Translations under genes and position numbers: made by a program
Source: a virus
Reading direction: 5' to 3' (one strand)
DNA length: 64,000 bases
IMG/VR virus record: IMGVR_UViG_3300009788_000098
Span: 21,244 to 85,243 of that record
In this document: positions 52,045 to 60,090 of the stretch, piece after piece
Layout of the letters: every line of letters starts with the position of its first letter
Numbering within the stretch: position 1 is the first letter of the stretch
Notes under the pieces: model-generated
What the model saw: only the letters and a program-made list of their open reading frames with translations
Database searches by the model: none
What the model was told of the DNA's origin: nothing

Positions 52045-52105
52045 CGGACGCACCTTTCCCATTTTCAGGGGGTACGTCCGATGTGAACGTTAGTTCTATT
52101 CAGTT
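52045..52105 (-). terminator. leader with intrinsic terminator before the protease gene
   Basis: On the minus strand: AACTGAATAGAA (52105-52094), TAACGTTCAC (52092-52083), then a 10-bp hairpin (52080-52071 with 52054-52045) and a T-run (A-run 52038-52044 on plus). It starts 17 bases after the -10 box and ends about 25 bases before the gene at 52015. Same design as 41830-41881. Confidence 0.8.
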
Positions 52106-52111
52106 ATCTTG

Positions 52112-52140
52112 ATTTTACACGTTTATTTGTGTGTTGTCAA
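52112..52140 (-). promoter_or_regulatory. minus-strand promoter before the protease leader
   Basis: TTGACA at 52140-52135, 17-base spacer, TAAAAT at 52117-52112. It produces the attenuator-like leader. The operator-like site at 52151-52174 lies just upstream. Confidence 0.8.
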
Positions 52141-52150
52141 TACTCAATTT

Positions 52151-52174
52151 GGACAATTATAGTCCGAATTATCC
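52151..52174. promoter_or_regulatory. operator-like palindrome, copy 1
   Basis: GGACA at 52151-52155, 14 bases, TATCC at 52170-52174. One base differs from the perfect copies at 57638 and 60731. It lies between the 52179 gene and the promoter at 52112. A half-site GGACA follows at about 52182. Confidence 0.6.
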
Positions 52175-52178
52175 TGTT

Positions 52179-52454
52179 TCAGGACATTATCTTCTTGAAA
52201 ACAGCTTTTAGGGTGTACGCAAGCTCTTTCTCGGTCATTTCGTTCATTAACATATCAACGCTGACACCCAACTTGGGTTCTAGCGGGATGATTTCAGGTG
52301 GCAACCAGAAGAACGGGATGCCGTTCTGCACCATTACAAGAATGTGCATGAACGATATTCCCTCCTTTTGTTTCGCTGTTGATTGAATACGCAGGAACAG
52401 GTTGTTCCACTGCGGGTTGATTTGTCTCTTTGGTTTGATTGTGTGATCGTTCAT
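52179..52454 (-). CDS. 91-residue virion-region protein
   Basis: MNDHTIKPKRQINPQWNNLF behind GGAAGGAGAACC. Helical C-terminus (VDMLMNEMTEKELAYTLKAV). Between the gp10-like and protease genes. No family recognised. Confidence 0.6.
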   Translation of the reverse strand: MNDHTIKPKRQINPQWNNLFLRIQSTAKQKEGISFMHILVMVQNGIPFFWLPPEIIPLEPKLGVSVDMLMNEMTEKELAYTLKAVFKKIMS

Positions 52455-52465
52455 GGTTCTCCTTC

Positions 52466-52960
52466 CTAGAATAAATTGAAAGATGCTTTTGCCATTGCCT
52501 TTGCTGTATTCAGTTGAAACGGTATTGTTCTCTTTAGTCTGACAGCAATATCAAAGCGACGTGCTGTAATGCCTTTGCGAGGAGCTGACATAGCTCTACG
52601 TCCCCGCGCAACAACTCTGCCACCGCCCGCACGAGTATTTAGCCGAAGGACACGAGTCTTTGATTGCCAGTCATCTGACATGATTGCCCATCGTTCATCC
52701 GTTCCCCAGTTAAGCCAAGACATGCGTGCTTCATTTGTGAATGCACTCGCAATTAGCCTGCCACCCTTTATTTCTACCTTTTTGGTATATGTAGGTCTTT
52801 CAGAATGTCTTGGGTCAGAACCAGAAAAGTTGTCTGACACCTTGCGAAATTCTTTCTCAATTGCTTTGGTCTCCTTCTCAGCAACTTTCCGCAACTCCTT
52901 CTCGTATTTCGCAATATTCATCTTCTTGGGAATAATTGCTTTCAAACTTATTCGTGCCAT
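52466..52960 (-). CDS. HK97 gp10-like head-tail joining protein
   Basis: 164 residues, basic. A long N-terminal helix, then SAFTNEARMSWLNWGTDERW, similar to the FLNYGT motif of gp10-like tail-completion proteins, and a basic C-terminus. Position upstream of the protease is unusual for this family. Confidence 0.6.
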   Translation of the reverse strand: MARISLKAIIPKKMNIAKYEKELRKVAEKETKAIEKEFRKVSDNFSGSDPRHSERPTYTKKVEIKGGRLIASAFTNEARMSWLNWGTDERWAIMSDDWQSKTRVLRLNTRAGGGRVVARGRRAMSAPRKGITARRFDIAVRLKRTIPFQLNTAKAMAKASFNLF

Positions 52961-54457
52961 CTACATATCCATCAAGTCTAGTATTTCTAATATTCCCATT
53001 ACCTCAACTACTTCTTCCTCCCTGATATCGTCAAACAAGTCACGTGCAATCGTGCGTAGCAATCTGGGATTAGGTCGCCCACTGAGGTTGTGCATTCCTG
53101 CCGCTACTGCTGGTGCTGCCGTGTAGACTGTGGCAATTGCGCCACCGAAGCTCATTGCTCCTGCATCTGCCTGGAAAAACAAAATCCCGCCACCGGGGAT
53201 AAACAAAGTAGCAAGTACACCTACGAATGTTATTGCACCTGCGAATGATTTCACTCCTTGCTTGGCTACTGTGCCGACAAAGGTTATCGCGCCCGCCAGG
53301 GGTTTTAGCGTCTCTCTAGCTAATGTTCCTGTGAATGTAATTGCTCCGGCAAGGGCCTTTCCTGCACGTGCTAGAACTGTACCCGTGAACGTGATTGCGC
53401 CAGTGATAGCTTTTAGTATGGTAGTCTTGGTGAGAGTGCCTACAAAAGTACTTGCACCAGCGAGTACCTTGAGCGCCTTTCCTATTGCTGTACCGGCGAA
53501 AGTAATCGCTCCTGCAATAGATTTGAATGTCATCTTGATAGCGGTAAGGGCACCATTGAAGGTAATCGCACCTGTGATGTCGTCTGGTATAGTCTTTCTA
53601 GCAAGCGTTCCAACAAAGGTAGATGCGCCAGCTAGTGCTTTCAGAGCTTTGGCAAGGAATGTGCCAACGAAGGTAATTGCGCCTGCTATTGACTGAAACG
53701 CTATCTTCATGCCAGTGACAGCACCGGTGAATGTGATTGCACCTGTGATGTCGTCTGGTATAGTCTTTTTAGCGAGTGTGCCGATGAATGTAGATGCACC
53801 AGCTAAGGCTTTTTGCGCCTTGGCTTTTAGGTTGCCAATAAAGGTTATCTCGCCTGCAACTGCTTGAGGAAATACTGCTGCTTCTACAACATTGATTGAT
53901 GGTGTGTTGTCATAAGCGTTGAGAAGCGTGTTGTCAGCTTGCAACATCCTGACTTCGATATCATCGGCATTATCAACTTGTGCGCTGTCAATAATGAAAA
54001 CTAGCTCGAACTCAGTCTGGTAAGGTTCAGCTCCGGCACTACCATCGTTGCCAAGAGTGACAGCACCCAGTACGTTATTCTCATCCATCTCCCCTGCTGT
54101 CCATTGAGGTGCTGTAGCTGCTAATTGCTCAGTTGTTGCATCGCCATCATTGATAACCCACGTGGTATCTGCTGATGCTGTGAATTGAATAGGAGTTCCT
54201 GCCCCTATGTCAATCCATACGCCAAATCCCTCGCCGCCGTCCAGTCGATATTGGAATTTGAGCGTAAATGCTGCTGTTTCTGTTACCGTTCCCTGGTTGT
54301 CAACTGCAATCTGAAAACGGACACGCTTGATGACATCAACGTCAATGTTGCCACCAGTATTGAGAGCGTATAGCCACGTAGCTCCTGCTTCTCCGCCGTC
54401 ATCGTTGCGAATGCGGAAGAGTGCCTGTTTTATGGTTGGGGGAATTGCCTTACCCAT
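52961..54457 (-). CDS. virion protein with 13 GA-ITF-G tandem repeats
   Basis: 498 residues. Residues 1-200 are a beta domain (WLYALNTGGNIDVDVIKRVR). Residues about 200-440 carry 13 repeats of about 18 residues with core GA(I/S)TF-x-G(T/A)(L/V), e.g. AGASTFIGTLAKK. Strongly regular, alternating hydrophobic and small residues. A helical acidic tail follows (DIREEEVVEVMGILEILDLM). Probably a long beta solenoid or fibre on the head. Function unknown. Confidence 0.8.
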   Translation of the reverse strand: MGKAIPPTIKQALFRIRNDDGGEAGATWLYALNTGGNIDVDVIKRVRFQIAVDNQGTVTETAAFTLKFQYRLDGGEGFGVWIDIGAGTPIQFTASADTTWVINDGDATTEQLAATAPQWTAGEMDENNVLGAVTLGNDGSAGAEPYQTEFELVFIIDSAQVDNADDIEVRMLQADNTLLNAYDNTPSINVVEAAVFPQAVAGEITFIGNLKAKAQKALAGASTFIGTLAKKTIPDDITGAITFTGAVTGMKIAFQSIAGAITFVGTFLAKALKALAGASTFVGTLARKTIPDDITGAITFNGALTAIKMTFKSIAGAITFAGTAIGKALKVLAGASTFVGTLTKTTILKAITGAITFTGTVLARAGKALAGAITFTGTLARETLKPLAGAITFVGTVAKQGVKSFAGAITFVGVLATLFIPGGGILFFQADAGAMSFGGAIATVYTAAPAVAAGMHNLSGRPNPRLLRTIARDLFDDIREEEVVEVMGILEILDLMDM

Positions 54458-54818
54458 ATCTTCGTTCTCCCTTTAGATATGCGCTTTTCAGTTGCAACAT
54501 CTTCTCGTCCATTGATTGCATTATTTTCTTGAACTGTTGGTCGGGGATGTATCTGCCGAATACCACCTTGCGCCAGCCAGGACGTGTAAGATAGTCAAAC
54601 ATGCCAAACTGGTCACCACCGAACCACTGGTTATGTTCATACCAATAGAAGTCCTTCGTGAGTGAGAACCAACCAACATCCTCTCGGAACTGAATTACTG
54701 CTTGAACATCGTCCCAAGGAACATCCTGTGGATCAATATCTAGGTTACTGAGTGTTGACCCGTCCCCGTAGAATACTAGCCATTCAGGATTACCCACCAG
54801 CCGTACAAGTGAGGTCAT
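54450..54818 (-). CDS. 122-residue virion-region protein
   Basis: MTSLVRLVGNPEWLVFYGDG, then aromatic-rich beta segment (WYEHNQWFGGDQFGMFDYLT). Overlaps both neighbours by 8 and 29 bases. No family recognised. Confidence 0.6.
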   Translation of the reverse strand: MTSLVRLVGNPEWLVFYGDGSTLSNLDIDPQDVPWDDVQAVIQFREDVGWFSLTKDFYWYEHNQWFGGDQFGMFDYLTRPGWRKVVFGRYIPDQQFKKIMQSMDEKMLQLKSAYLKGERRYG

Positions 54819-55401
54819 ATGTAAATTGTATGCTATCGAGATTGACCACGTTGATTGCGCCGAATGTGTGCCTGTCCATCAAGGTCACTCCAGCAGCATT
54901 GTTGAATAATCCATGTTCAGTGATTGCAAACGGGCCAGCAAATGTGACAGTGCCGACACTCTCGTAGATTACAGGTGTGTTCTCAACCTGGTTCCCCACT
55001 GCTCTAGCACCACCGTAAGGAATTCCCAGACCAACATCACCAATAACAGCGCCACCTACACCAGTCCCGCAGTCATGGTGCTTATAATCTCCCCACGTTG
55101 CTGTTTCTGCGATCAATTCATCAACCATGTCCTGACAGAACGCGGTTGTGACTACGCCGTGTGCAACGATACCGAGGTCGTATGACCAACCGGTTAATTT
55201 AGTTACTTTTGCGCTGAGTTGCCCACGCATGATGACAATGCCTGTTAACTTTGTGAACAGTCCGGCAAGGTGATAGATGAACAAGTTCCATAGGTAATTG
55301 GGGCGCAACCTATTCTTGATTGTGTAAGATACTATATCAATATAAGCGGGTATCTTGCGTGCTTTTACTGAGCCTTTGCTCATTAGTTTTGACGATATCA
55401 T
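54790..55401 (-). CDS. head decoration/structural protein
   Basis: 203 residues. The ending (VGTVTFAGPFAITEHGLFNN, then LMDRHTFGAINVVNLDSIQF) is common in phage structural proteins near the capsid genes. An N-terminal basic helix. Directly after the portal gene. Probable head protein. Confidence 0.65.
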   Translation of the reverse strand: MISSKLMSKGSVKARKIPAYIDIVSYTIKNRLRPNYLWNLFIYHLAGLFTKLTGIVIMRGQLSAKVTKLTGWSYDLGIVAHGVVTTAFCQDMVDELIAETATWGDYKHHDCGTGVGGAVIGDVGLGIPYGGARAVGNQVENTPVIYESVGTVTFAGPFAITEHGLFNNAAGVTLMDRHTFGAINVVNLDSIQFTYDLTCTAGG

Positions 55402-55404
55402 TTA

Positions 55405-57606
55405 TTACTCCTTAGCTTTCCTTCTCTTTAATCCTATGATCTCACCCATCTCGTTGCGTTCAAGCTCAATGTCTTCGTTGATGCGTTCTTTCTCTTTCGG
55501 AACGTTAACCGTAATGGGTGGTGCGTTGATTTCTTGAGGTGATATATTGACCACCGGGGGCTTTTGTGGAGGGATATTGATTATAGGTGCGTCTTGTTTC
55601 GGGACATTGACCACTGGTGCTGAGACGTTTACAGTAGGCGTTTTCTGTTCAGGAATATTGACTGTAACCTGAGCAGGGGGAACGTCTACTGCAACAACTG
55701 TTGGCGGTTCAGGTTGGTCAAGGGCATCTTGTAATGCACCCAGTGCCTTCCTGATACTGCGTTTCTTAGATTTGCGACTGAATATACTCATTATGCCCTT
55801 TTTAAAATCTCTAGGACTATTCTCTTGGGATAGATTGGCTTCATCCGAAGGGCGAACACCTATCGCTGACTCATCTTCTGCGTTACTATCTGCCCCCTCA
55901 CGGACACCTTGCCGACCTTCAGATGTGATGCCTTGTGCTCGTTCTTGTGCAGATAACTCTTCTTCTTGAACGCTAAGGACTGTCTCATATTGTAGTTGTA
56001 GGTCTCGTAAAGCTGCCAAAGCCTCCCTCGCTCTGCGAGATGCGTTTTGTTTACTCTCATTGGCAATTACCTCCATGGCGACAGGGATTTGCTTCGATAT
56101 TGCGTCTAGCACATTATCAGGGTCGTTCCCGCGGATGTCCAGTGGGTCTGAGATGCCGGGGAGCGCCAAGATAGTTGTGTATTCAGGTTTTTCATTGTAG
56201 AATAGAGTTTCTAGTGGTTTCCCGTTAGGGAGACGACCATCGCCCAGTTCTAGTTCCGCAAACTGAGCAGTGCTAATCTCGCTCTCTCGCACCATGCGTT
56301 CTCGCTCTGCGCGCAAGTCTGTAACACCGACTGCAATGTCTTGCTTACGAGTGAGTGAACGCTCCTTGCGTATCTCAGCCCGTTGTCGATCTTGTGCATC
56401 GTCCTGATAATCAAACACCATCTTGAGATAAGGCGGGAGGAAATAGTTATTGAACATGTGTTCTGTTTGCTGGATAATCTGACCAGGGCCTTTGCCGCGC
56501 TGCTTGATGTGAGAGAGTAGTGCATCTGCCCTTGTAGCCCCACTTTGGGACTGAGGCCATAGTTCTCGTGCATCAACACCGAAGGCAAGGGCAATAGCTG
56601 CCATAGCGATGTCTGTGGATGACTGCTCATCAAAACCGTCCGGGAGTTCTGAGAGGTTGATTAGTGCAATGTCAGGTTCTTCAATGTCGGGGCTGCCGAT
56701 AATAGGCAACATGGCGAATCTGCGTAGACCACGACTGTCTGCAATGTTATCTGTAGTCTGTAGGGCTGTGCCAACTGATTCGGCGTCTAGTCCGCCTTTG
56801 ACTAATAGAATGCCACGTTTGGGACGTGAACCTAGCTTCTCTTCTTTGTAGACCGAAATGTCAAGCATATGTTGGGCGTAGGATGCGGCACGTGAAATAG
56901 CACTGAGTCCCACGCCTAGCATCTCAATGCGCTCTGAAGGAAGTTGGGAGTTATATGCAACTCTTGTCCAGTGTATCTTGCGAAGAGTGCCGTCTGTTCG
57001 TTGATAAACTACTGGATATTTGGGGTTAGAGGTACGCGTACAGCGATTCGGACTCATGTGTGCCACCGATATAGCAGGGCCGAGTAGAGGGCCGACCTTG
57101 TTCTTTGACAGATCGATGATCTCCATAAACCGTCCATTGTCTTGACCAAGCAGGGATTGTAACTGTTTGGAGAAGAATGGTATCCATCCCTCCCCAAACT
57201 CAGCTGATTCGTAAAGGCGGCGCTCAAAGCGAGATGCTTCTCGGAAGTGGGCAGTAATGGCAGGGTCTCGCGGCTCGATATGGAACGGGATTGTCGTTAG
57301 CTTGCTCACCATGGCATACATTGCGCCTGAGAGCAGGTTGACCGACTTCCAGAACTCTGTTAGCGAACTATCCCGCTGCCTTGACCACCACGGGGGAAGG
57401 GTATCAGATGCGAAGTAGAGATATGAGAGGTTGCTAAGCACTCCACCGCCAATTGGGGCTTCGCCTTTGGGACGTGCCTGTAAAGATTGTTGGCGTGCTT
57501 CCTCAACGAGAGGGATATTGGCTTTTACGACCTTGATAGCATTTTTTCCGTTACCACCACTCTCTGCAATCTTTATTGCTTCCTCAGCATCAAAAACACC
57601 TTTCAT
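55405..57606 (-). CDS. portal protein with C-terminal repeat tail
   Basis: 733 residues from MKGVFDAEEAIKIAESG (GGAG 7 bases before). The core matches phage portals: FWKSVNLLSGAMYAMVSKLT, HMSPNRCTRTSNPKYPVVY, AIALAFGVDARELWP, and helical wing TRADALLSHIKQRG. Residues about 640-715 hold a Pro/Val repeat (VVNVPKQDAP, IINIPPQKPP, VVNISPQE), which is unusual for portals. It forms the ring through which DNA enters. First gene of the virion operon. Confidence 0.88.
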   Translation of the reverse strand: MKGVFDAEEAIKIAESGGNGKNAIKVVKANIPLVEEARQQSLQARPKGEAPIGGGVLSNLSYLYFASDTLPPWWSRQRDSSLTEFWKSVNLLSGAMYAMVSKLTTIPFHIEPRDPAITAHFREASRFERRLYESAEFGEGWIPFFSKQLQSLLGQDNGRFMEIIDLSKNKVGPLLGPAISVAHMSPNRCTRTSNPKYPVVYQRTDGTLRKIHWTRVAYNSQLPSERIEMLGVGLSAISRAASYAQHMLDISVYKEEKLGSRPKRGILLVKGGLDAESVGTALQTTDNIADSRGLRRFAMLPIIGSPDIEEPDIALINLSELPDGFDEQSSTDIAMAAIALAFGVDARELWPQSQSGATRADALLSHIKQRGKGPGQIIQQTEHMFNNYFLPPYLKMVFDYQDDAQDRQRAEIRKERSLTRKQDIAVGVTDLRAERERMVRESEISTAQFAELELGDGRLPNGKPLETLFYNEKPEYTTILALPGISDPLDIRGNDPDNVLDAISKQIPVAMEVIANESKQNASRRAREALAALRDLQLQYETVLSVQEEELSAQERAQGITSEGRQGVREGADSNAEDESAIGVRPSDEANLSQENSPRDFKKGIMSIFSRKSKKRSIRKALGALQDALDQPEPPTVVAVDVPPAQVTVNIPEQKTPTVNVSAPVVNVPKQDAPIINIPPQKPPVVNISPQEINAPPITVNVPKEKERINEDIELERNEMGEIIGLKRRKAKE

Positions 57607-57637
57607 GCGTATCTCCTGTACCCACAAGGGGTAATTC

Positions 57638-57661
57638 GGACAATTTCAGTCTTATTTGTCC
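57638..57661. promoter_or_regulatory. operator-like palindrome, copy 2
   Basis: GGACA 57638-57642, 14 bases, TGTCC 57657-57661. It abuts the -10 box of the minus promoter and covers its predicted start site (about 57655), the classical place for a repressor. Confidence 0.75.
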
Positions 57662-57690
57662 ATTATAGCATACGCGGGTGATTATTACAA
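57662..57690 (-). promoter_or_regulatory. main virion-operon promoter
   Basis: TTGTAA at 57690-57685, 17-base spacer, TATAAT at 57667-57662. It drives the portal and downstream head genes. Its -35 and that of the divergent promoter form an inverted repeat, ATTACAA/TTGTAAT, 9 bases apart. Confidence 0.8.
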
Positions 57691-57699
57691 GATTGATTG

Positions 57700-57728
57700 T
57701 TGTAATTCTTCGTGGTGTATGATATAAT
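57700..57728 (+). promoter_or_regulatory. divergent promoter of the HNH gene
   Basis: TTGTAA 57700-57705, 17-base spacer, TATAAT 57723-57728. It faces away from the virion promoter. About 100 bases of leader precede the HNH gene. Confidence 0.75.
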
Positions 57729-57847
57729 ACAATTGACCTTGGGCAGATAAAATGAAATATGGAATAATCTTATAAGTTAGCTCCTTGTGCTGTTTGCCTT
57801 TGGTCAGGTATTTCATCAGTATAAGGAGTTTTCTATTGAGGTGTAAT

Positions 57848-58417
57848 ATGTATAAGGCAATAATGACGGAGATGAGAAAAACTGGATTGACATTGAAAGA
57901 AATAGGTCAGATTTTTGGAGAAAGAAAACAAAAAATACACTATATAGTTGGAAACACAGGAAGACTGACGCCGATACAACGTTTCTGGAAAAAAGTAAAT
58001 CGTTTAACATCTGATAATTGTTGGGAATGGACAGGGGCTAAACTTGCTACCAAATATGGAGGAATGGAGATTAATGGTAAACTAATTCGTGTCCATCGTT
58101 ATTCTTGGGAAATAGCCTTTGGCGAAATACCAAAAGGTTTGCATGTTCTTCATAAATGCGACAATCGATCTTGTGTAAATCCCAATCATCTGTGGTTGGG
58201 AACTCACCAAGACAATATGAGAGATCGAGATGAGAAAGGAAGAGGCAAGCCTGGGGGAAAAGAGGGAACTTCTCTTTTATCGCCTAATTTAGTGAGAGCA
58301 ATACGAAGACGGTACGAGAACGGGATGAACTATGCACAAATAGCAAGACTAGTTAAATACAACCCAGGTGCTATTCATCAAATTGTAAATCGCAAGACGT
58401 ACAAACATGTAATATAA
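57848..58417 (+). CDS. HNH endonuclease
   Basis: 189 residues. CWEWTGAKLATKYGGM, then VLHKCDNRSCVNPNHLWLGT, the phage HNH signature (His, Asn, His and zinc Cys), and a C-terminal HTH-like segment (MNYAQIARLVKYNPGAIHQI). The N-terminal MRKTGLTLKEIGQIFGERKQ is another HTH. A TTG at 57836, 7 bases after AAGGAG, is an alternative start. Homing or packaging nuclease. Confidence 0.85.
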   Translation: MYKAIMTEMRKTGLTLKEIGQIFGERKQKIHYIVGNTGRLTPIQRFWKKVNRLTSDNCWEWTGAKLATKYGGMEINGKLIRVHRYSWEIAFGEIPKGLHVLHKCDNRSCVNPNHLWLGTHQDNMRDRDEKGRGKPGGKEGTSLLSPNLVRAIRRRYENGMNYAQIARLVKYNPGAIHQIVNRKTYKHVI

Positions 58418-58473
58418 TATGTTTCTGTTCACTTGCCGTACAGATAGGCATTTTGGCAAGGGGTAATTCTACT

Positions 58474-58502
58474 TTGACTTACGATAGAGAGTATGGTAGA
58501 AT
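58474..58502 (+). promoter_or_regulatory. promoter of the cytosine methyltransferase (predicted leaderless)
   Basis: TTGACT 58474-58479, 17-base spacer, TAGAAT 58497-58502. The ATG at 58509 is 6 bases after the -10, so it should be at +1. Confidence 0.8.
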
Positions 58503-58508
58503 ACAAGT

Positions 58509-59639
58509 ATGAGATACGGTAGCCTGTTTTCAGGGATAGGTGGGTTTGATTTGGGCTTTGAGCGAGCAGGAATGGAATGTATATGGCAAGTTGAAATTGA
58601 TGAGCATTGCAACAAGGTGCTAGGAAAACATTTCCCAAATGTAAGGAGGCGCACAGATGTCAGAGAAGTCGGAAAAGGACTTGAACCAGTTGAGCTTATT
58701 TGCGGGGGCTTCCCCTGTCAAGACCTCTCCGTTGCCGGAAAGCGGAAGGGCTTGGTTGGAGAGCGATCAGGACTTTGGTTCGAGTTCCATAGAATTGTTG
58801 AAGAGCTTACTCCCAAGTGGGTTGTCATTGAGAATGTACCCGGTCTCCTCTCAAGCAACGGAGGGGAAGATTTTGCTATCATCCTTCAAGGGCTGGTCAA
58901 ATGCGGGTATGGCGTGTCGTGGAGGATACTGGACAGCCAGTATTTCGGAGTGGCACAGAGACGCAGACGTGTGTTCATTATCGGAAGTCTTGGAAACGGA
59001 CGTTCCGCAGAAGTATTATTTGAGTGCGAAAGCCTGTCAGGGAATCCTGCGAAGGGCAGAAAAACGAGGGAAGAAGATACCGAAAGAATTACATCGGGTT
59101 TTGGTCACTCAGGCGGGAAAACAGTCAAGCTAAATCCCATTGCTAACACGCTCAACGCACAAAGCGGAAGCAAAACAACAGCTATGATACAAGGAGTAGC
59201 TGTCATTCAACAAAATACTCGTGATGAAGTTAGAGTAGTGGGTGATGGCAAGATAGCAGGTGCATTACCAGCACAGCCAGGAATGAAACAACAAAATTAT
59301 GTAGTATTTGACTGGCAATCCGGCGGTGATGTCCGCCTAAATGTTTCAGACAAACATACAAGTGCATTACAAGCAAGTCAAACACCTGCTGTAGTCATTC
59401 CTGCATTTGATGGTCGTGCAGGCAGACAAACACTCAAATCACAACGGATACCAGAGGTGAGAAGTAGCCTACATGGTGTACGCCGACTAACCCCAACAGA
59501 GTGTGAGCGTCTACAAGCGTTTCCAGATGGGTGGACAGACAAGCAATCAGATACCCAACGCTACAAGCAGCTTGGAAATGCAGTAACGGTCAATGTGACT
59601 GAATGGATTGGCAAACGCATAGTTGCTCAAGTACTTTGA
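58509..59639 (+). CDS. dcm: DNA (cytosine-5)-methyltransferase
   Basis: 376 residues. Motif I LFSGIGGFDLGFERAG, motif IV GGFPCQDLS with the catalytic Cys, motif VI VIENVPGLLS, motif VIII QRRRRVFIIG, and motif X LGNAVTVNV. The middle (about residues 180-310) is the target-recognition region. It forms 5-methylcytosine, probably against restriction. No nuclease partner adjacent. A second gene lies inside in another frame. Confidence 0.95.
   Translation: MRYGSLFSGIGGFDLGFERAGMECIWQVEIDEHCNKVLGKHFPNVRRRTDVREVGKGLEPVELICGGFPCQDLSVAGKRKGLVGERSGLWFEFHRIVEELTPKWVVIENVPGLLSSNGGEDFAIILQGLVKCGYGVSWRILDSQYFGVAQRRRRVFIIGSLGNGRSAEVLFECESLSGNPAKGRKTREEDTERITSGFGHSGGKTVKLNPIANTLNAQSGSKTTAMIQGVAVIQQNTRDEVRVVGDGKIAGALPAQPGMKQQNYVVFDWQSGGDVRLNVSDKHTSALQASQTPAVVIPAFDGRAGRQTLKSQRIPEVRSSLHGVRRLTPTECERLQAFPDGWTDKQSDTQRYKQLGNAVTVNVTEWIGKRIVAQVL
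58657..59133 (+). CDS. nested gene in another frame of the methyltransferase
   Basis: 158 residues wholly inside the C5-methyltransferase gene, +1 frame. The ATG has AAGGAGG 7 bases upstream, the best ribosome site nearby. The C-terminal motif (QKYYLSAKACQGILRRAEKR) belongs, as far as I recall, to a phage protein family often found next to or over Dcm genes. Other parts: GWSNAGMACRGGYWTASISE. Function unknown. Confidence 0.75.
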   Translation: MSEKSEKDLNQLSLFAGASPVKTSPLPESGRAWLESDQDFGSSSIELLKSLLPSGLSLRMYPVSSQATEGKILLSSFKGWSNAGMACRGGYWTASISEWHRDADVCSLSEVLETDVPQKYYLSAKACQGILRRAEKRGKKIPKELHRVLVTQAGKQSS

Positions 59640-59692
59640 CTTATCTACGTGAGATTTTTGAGCAGATTAGACCCACAAGGGGTAAAAGCCCG

Positions 59693-59712
59693 TAATCACC
59701 CCCCCCACTAGC
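59693..59712 (+). repeat. 20-bp element shared with 13136-13155
   Basis: TAATCACCCCCCCCACTAGC, identical to 13136-13155, about 55 bases after the methyltransferase stop and upstream of the promoter at 59764. Confidence 0.8.
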
Positions 59713-59763
59713 GGGTGTTGCCATTGTGTCAACAAGGATGTGCGTTATTGACAGTTATTGCCC

Positions 59764-59792
59764 TTGACATCTAGTTTATAGTATGCTATACT
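59764..59792 (+). promoter_or_regulatory. strong promoter with no gene behind it
   Basis: TTGACA 59764-59769, 17-base spacer, TATACT 59787-59792. A second TTGACA lies at 59748. The next 250 bases contain hairpins but no ORF with a ribosome site. Confidence 0.75.
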
Positions 59793-59798
59793 AAATTA

Positions 59799-60040
59799 TT
59801 CTTCTCCTCCTTTCACGAAGAATGAGACGATCAGCCATGAGATTGGCAATGGTCGTCTCCTTGCTGTTAAATAATACATGCCCCCAAACTCATCGAGCAG
59901 GGGGCATGGGGCCAAAAATTTGCCCGGGCTTTGCCTGGGGTACCAGCGAAAGATATGCCTACATGGTTAGTAGGTTAGCCGCACCCACCCATACGGGTAG
60001 TATTCGACTGCGCTTCCGCAATATTATTGTATCATAACTT
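59799..60040 (+). ncRNA. candidate noncoding RNA with serial hairpins
   Basis: Predicted start near 59799. Hairpins: 59824-59859 (GAGACGATCA/TGGTCGTCTC with inner GCCA/TGGC), 59877-59908 (perfect 9 bp CATGCCCCC/GGGGGCATG), 59923-59939 (CCCGGGC/GCCTGGG with TTT loop), and small stems near 59990-60025. No tRNA cloverleaf. A 71-codon frame at 59822 lacks a ribosome site. Possibly an sRNA, a packaging or replication site, or a decoy. Confidence 0.5.
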
Positions 60041-60090
60041 TCAAGCTATTGCAATCTCTCGCGTTGTTTTACCTTCCCTATTTACAACAA

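Noticed and set aside
53130-53696. 188-codon plus-strand frame with repeats (TKVIAPA-like)
   Set aside because: It is the mirror of the GA-ITF-G repeat gene on the minus strand; repeats make a long antisense frame by necessity.
28922-57634. Terminase large subunit in the virion block
   Set aside because: No Walker A/B plus nuclease pattern was found in any frame of the block; the gene must lie outside the window.
57785-57847. Longer N-terminus for the HNH protein
   Set aside because: The extension has no ribosome site and is not protein-like; starts at 57836 (TTG) or 57848 (ATG) fit better.
59822-60037. A 71-codon frame (MRRSAMRLAM...) in the folded region
   Set aside because: No ribosome site, low-complexity composition imposed by hairpins, and no protein-like motif.
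59870-60040. tRNA or tmRNA gene
   Set aside because: A TTCGACT stretch hints at a T-loop, but the arms do not pair and no cloverleaf or acceptor stem can be formed.
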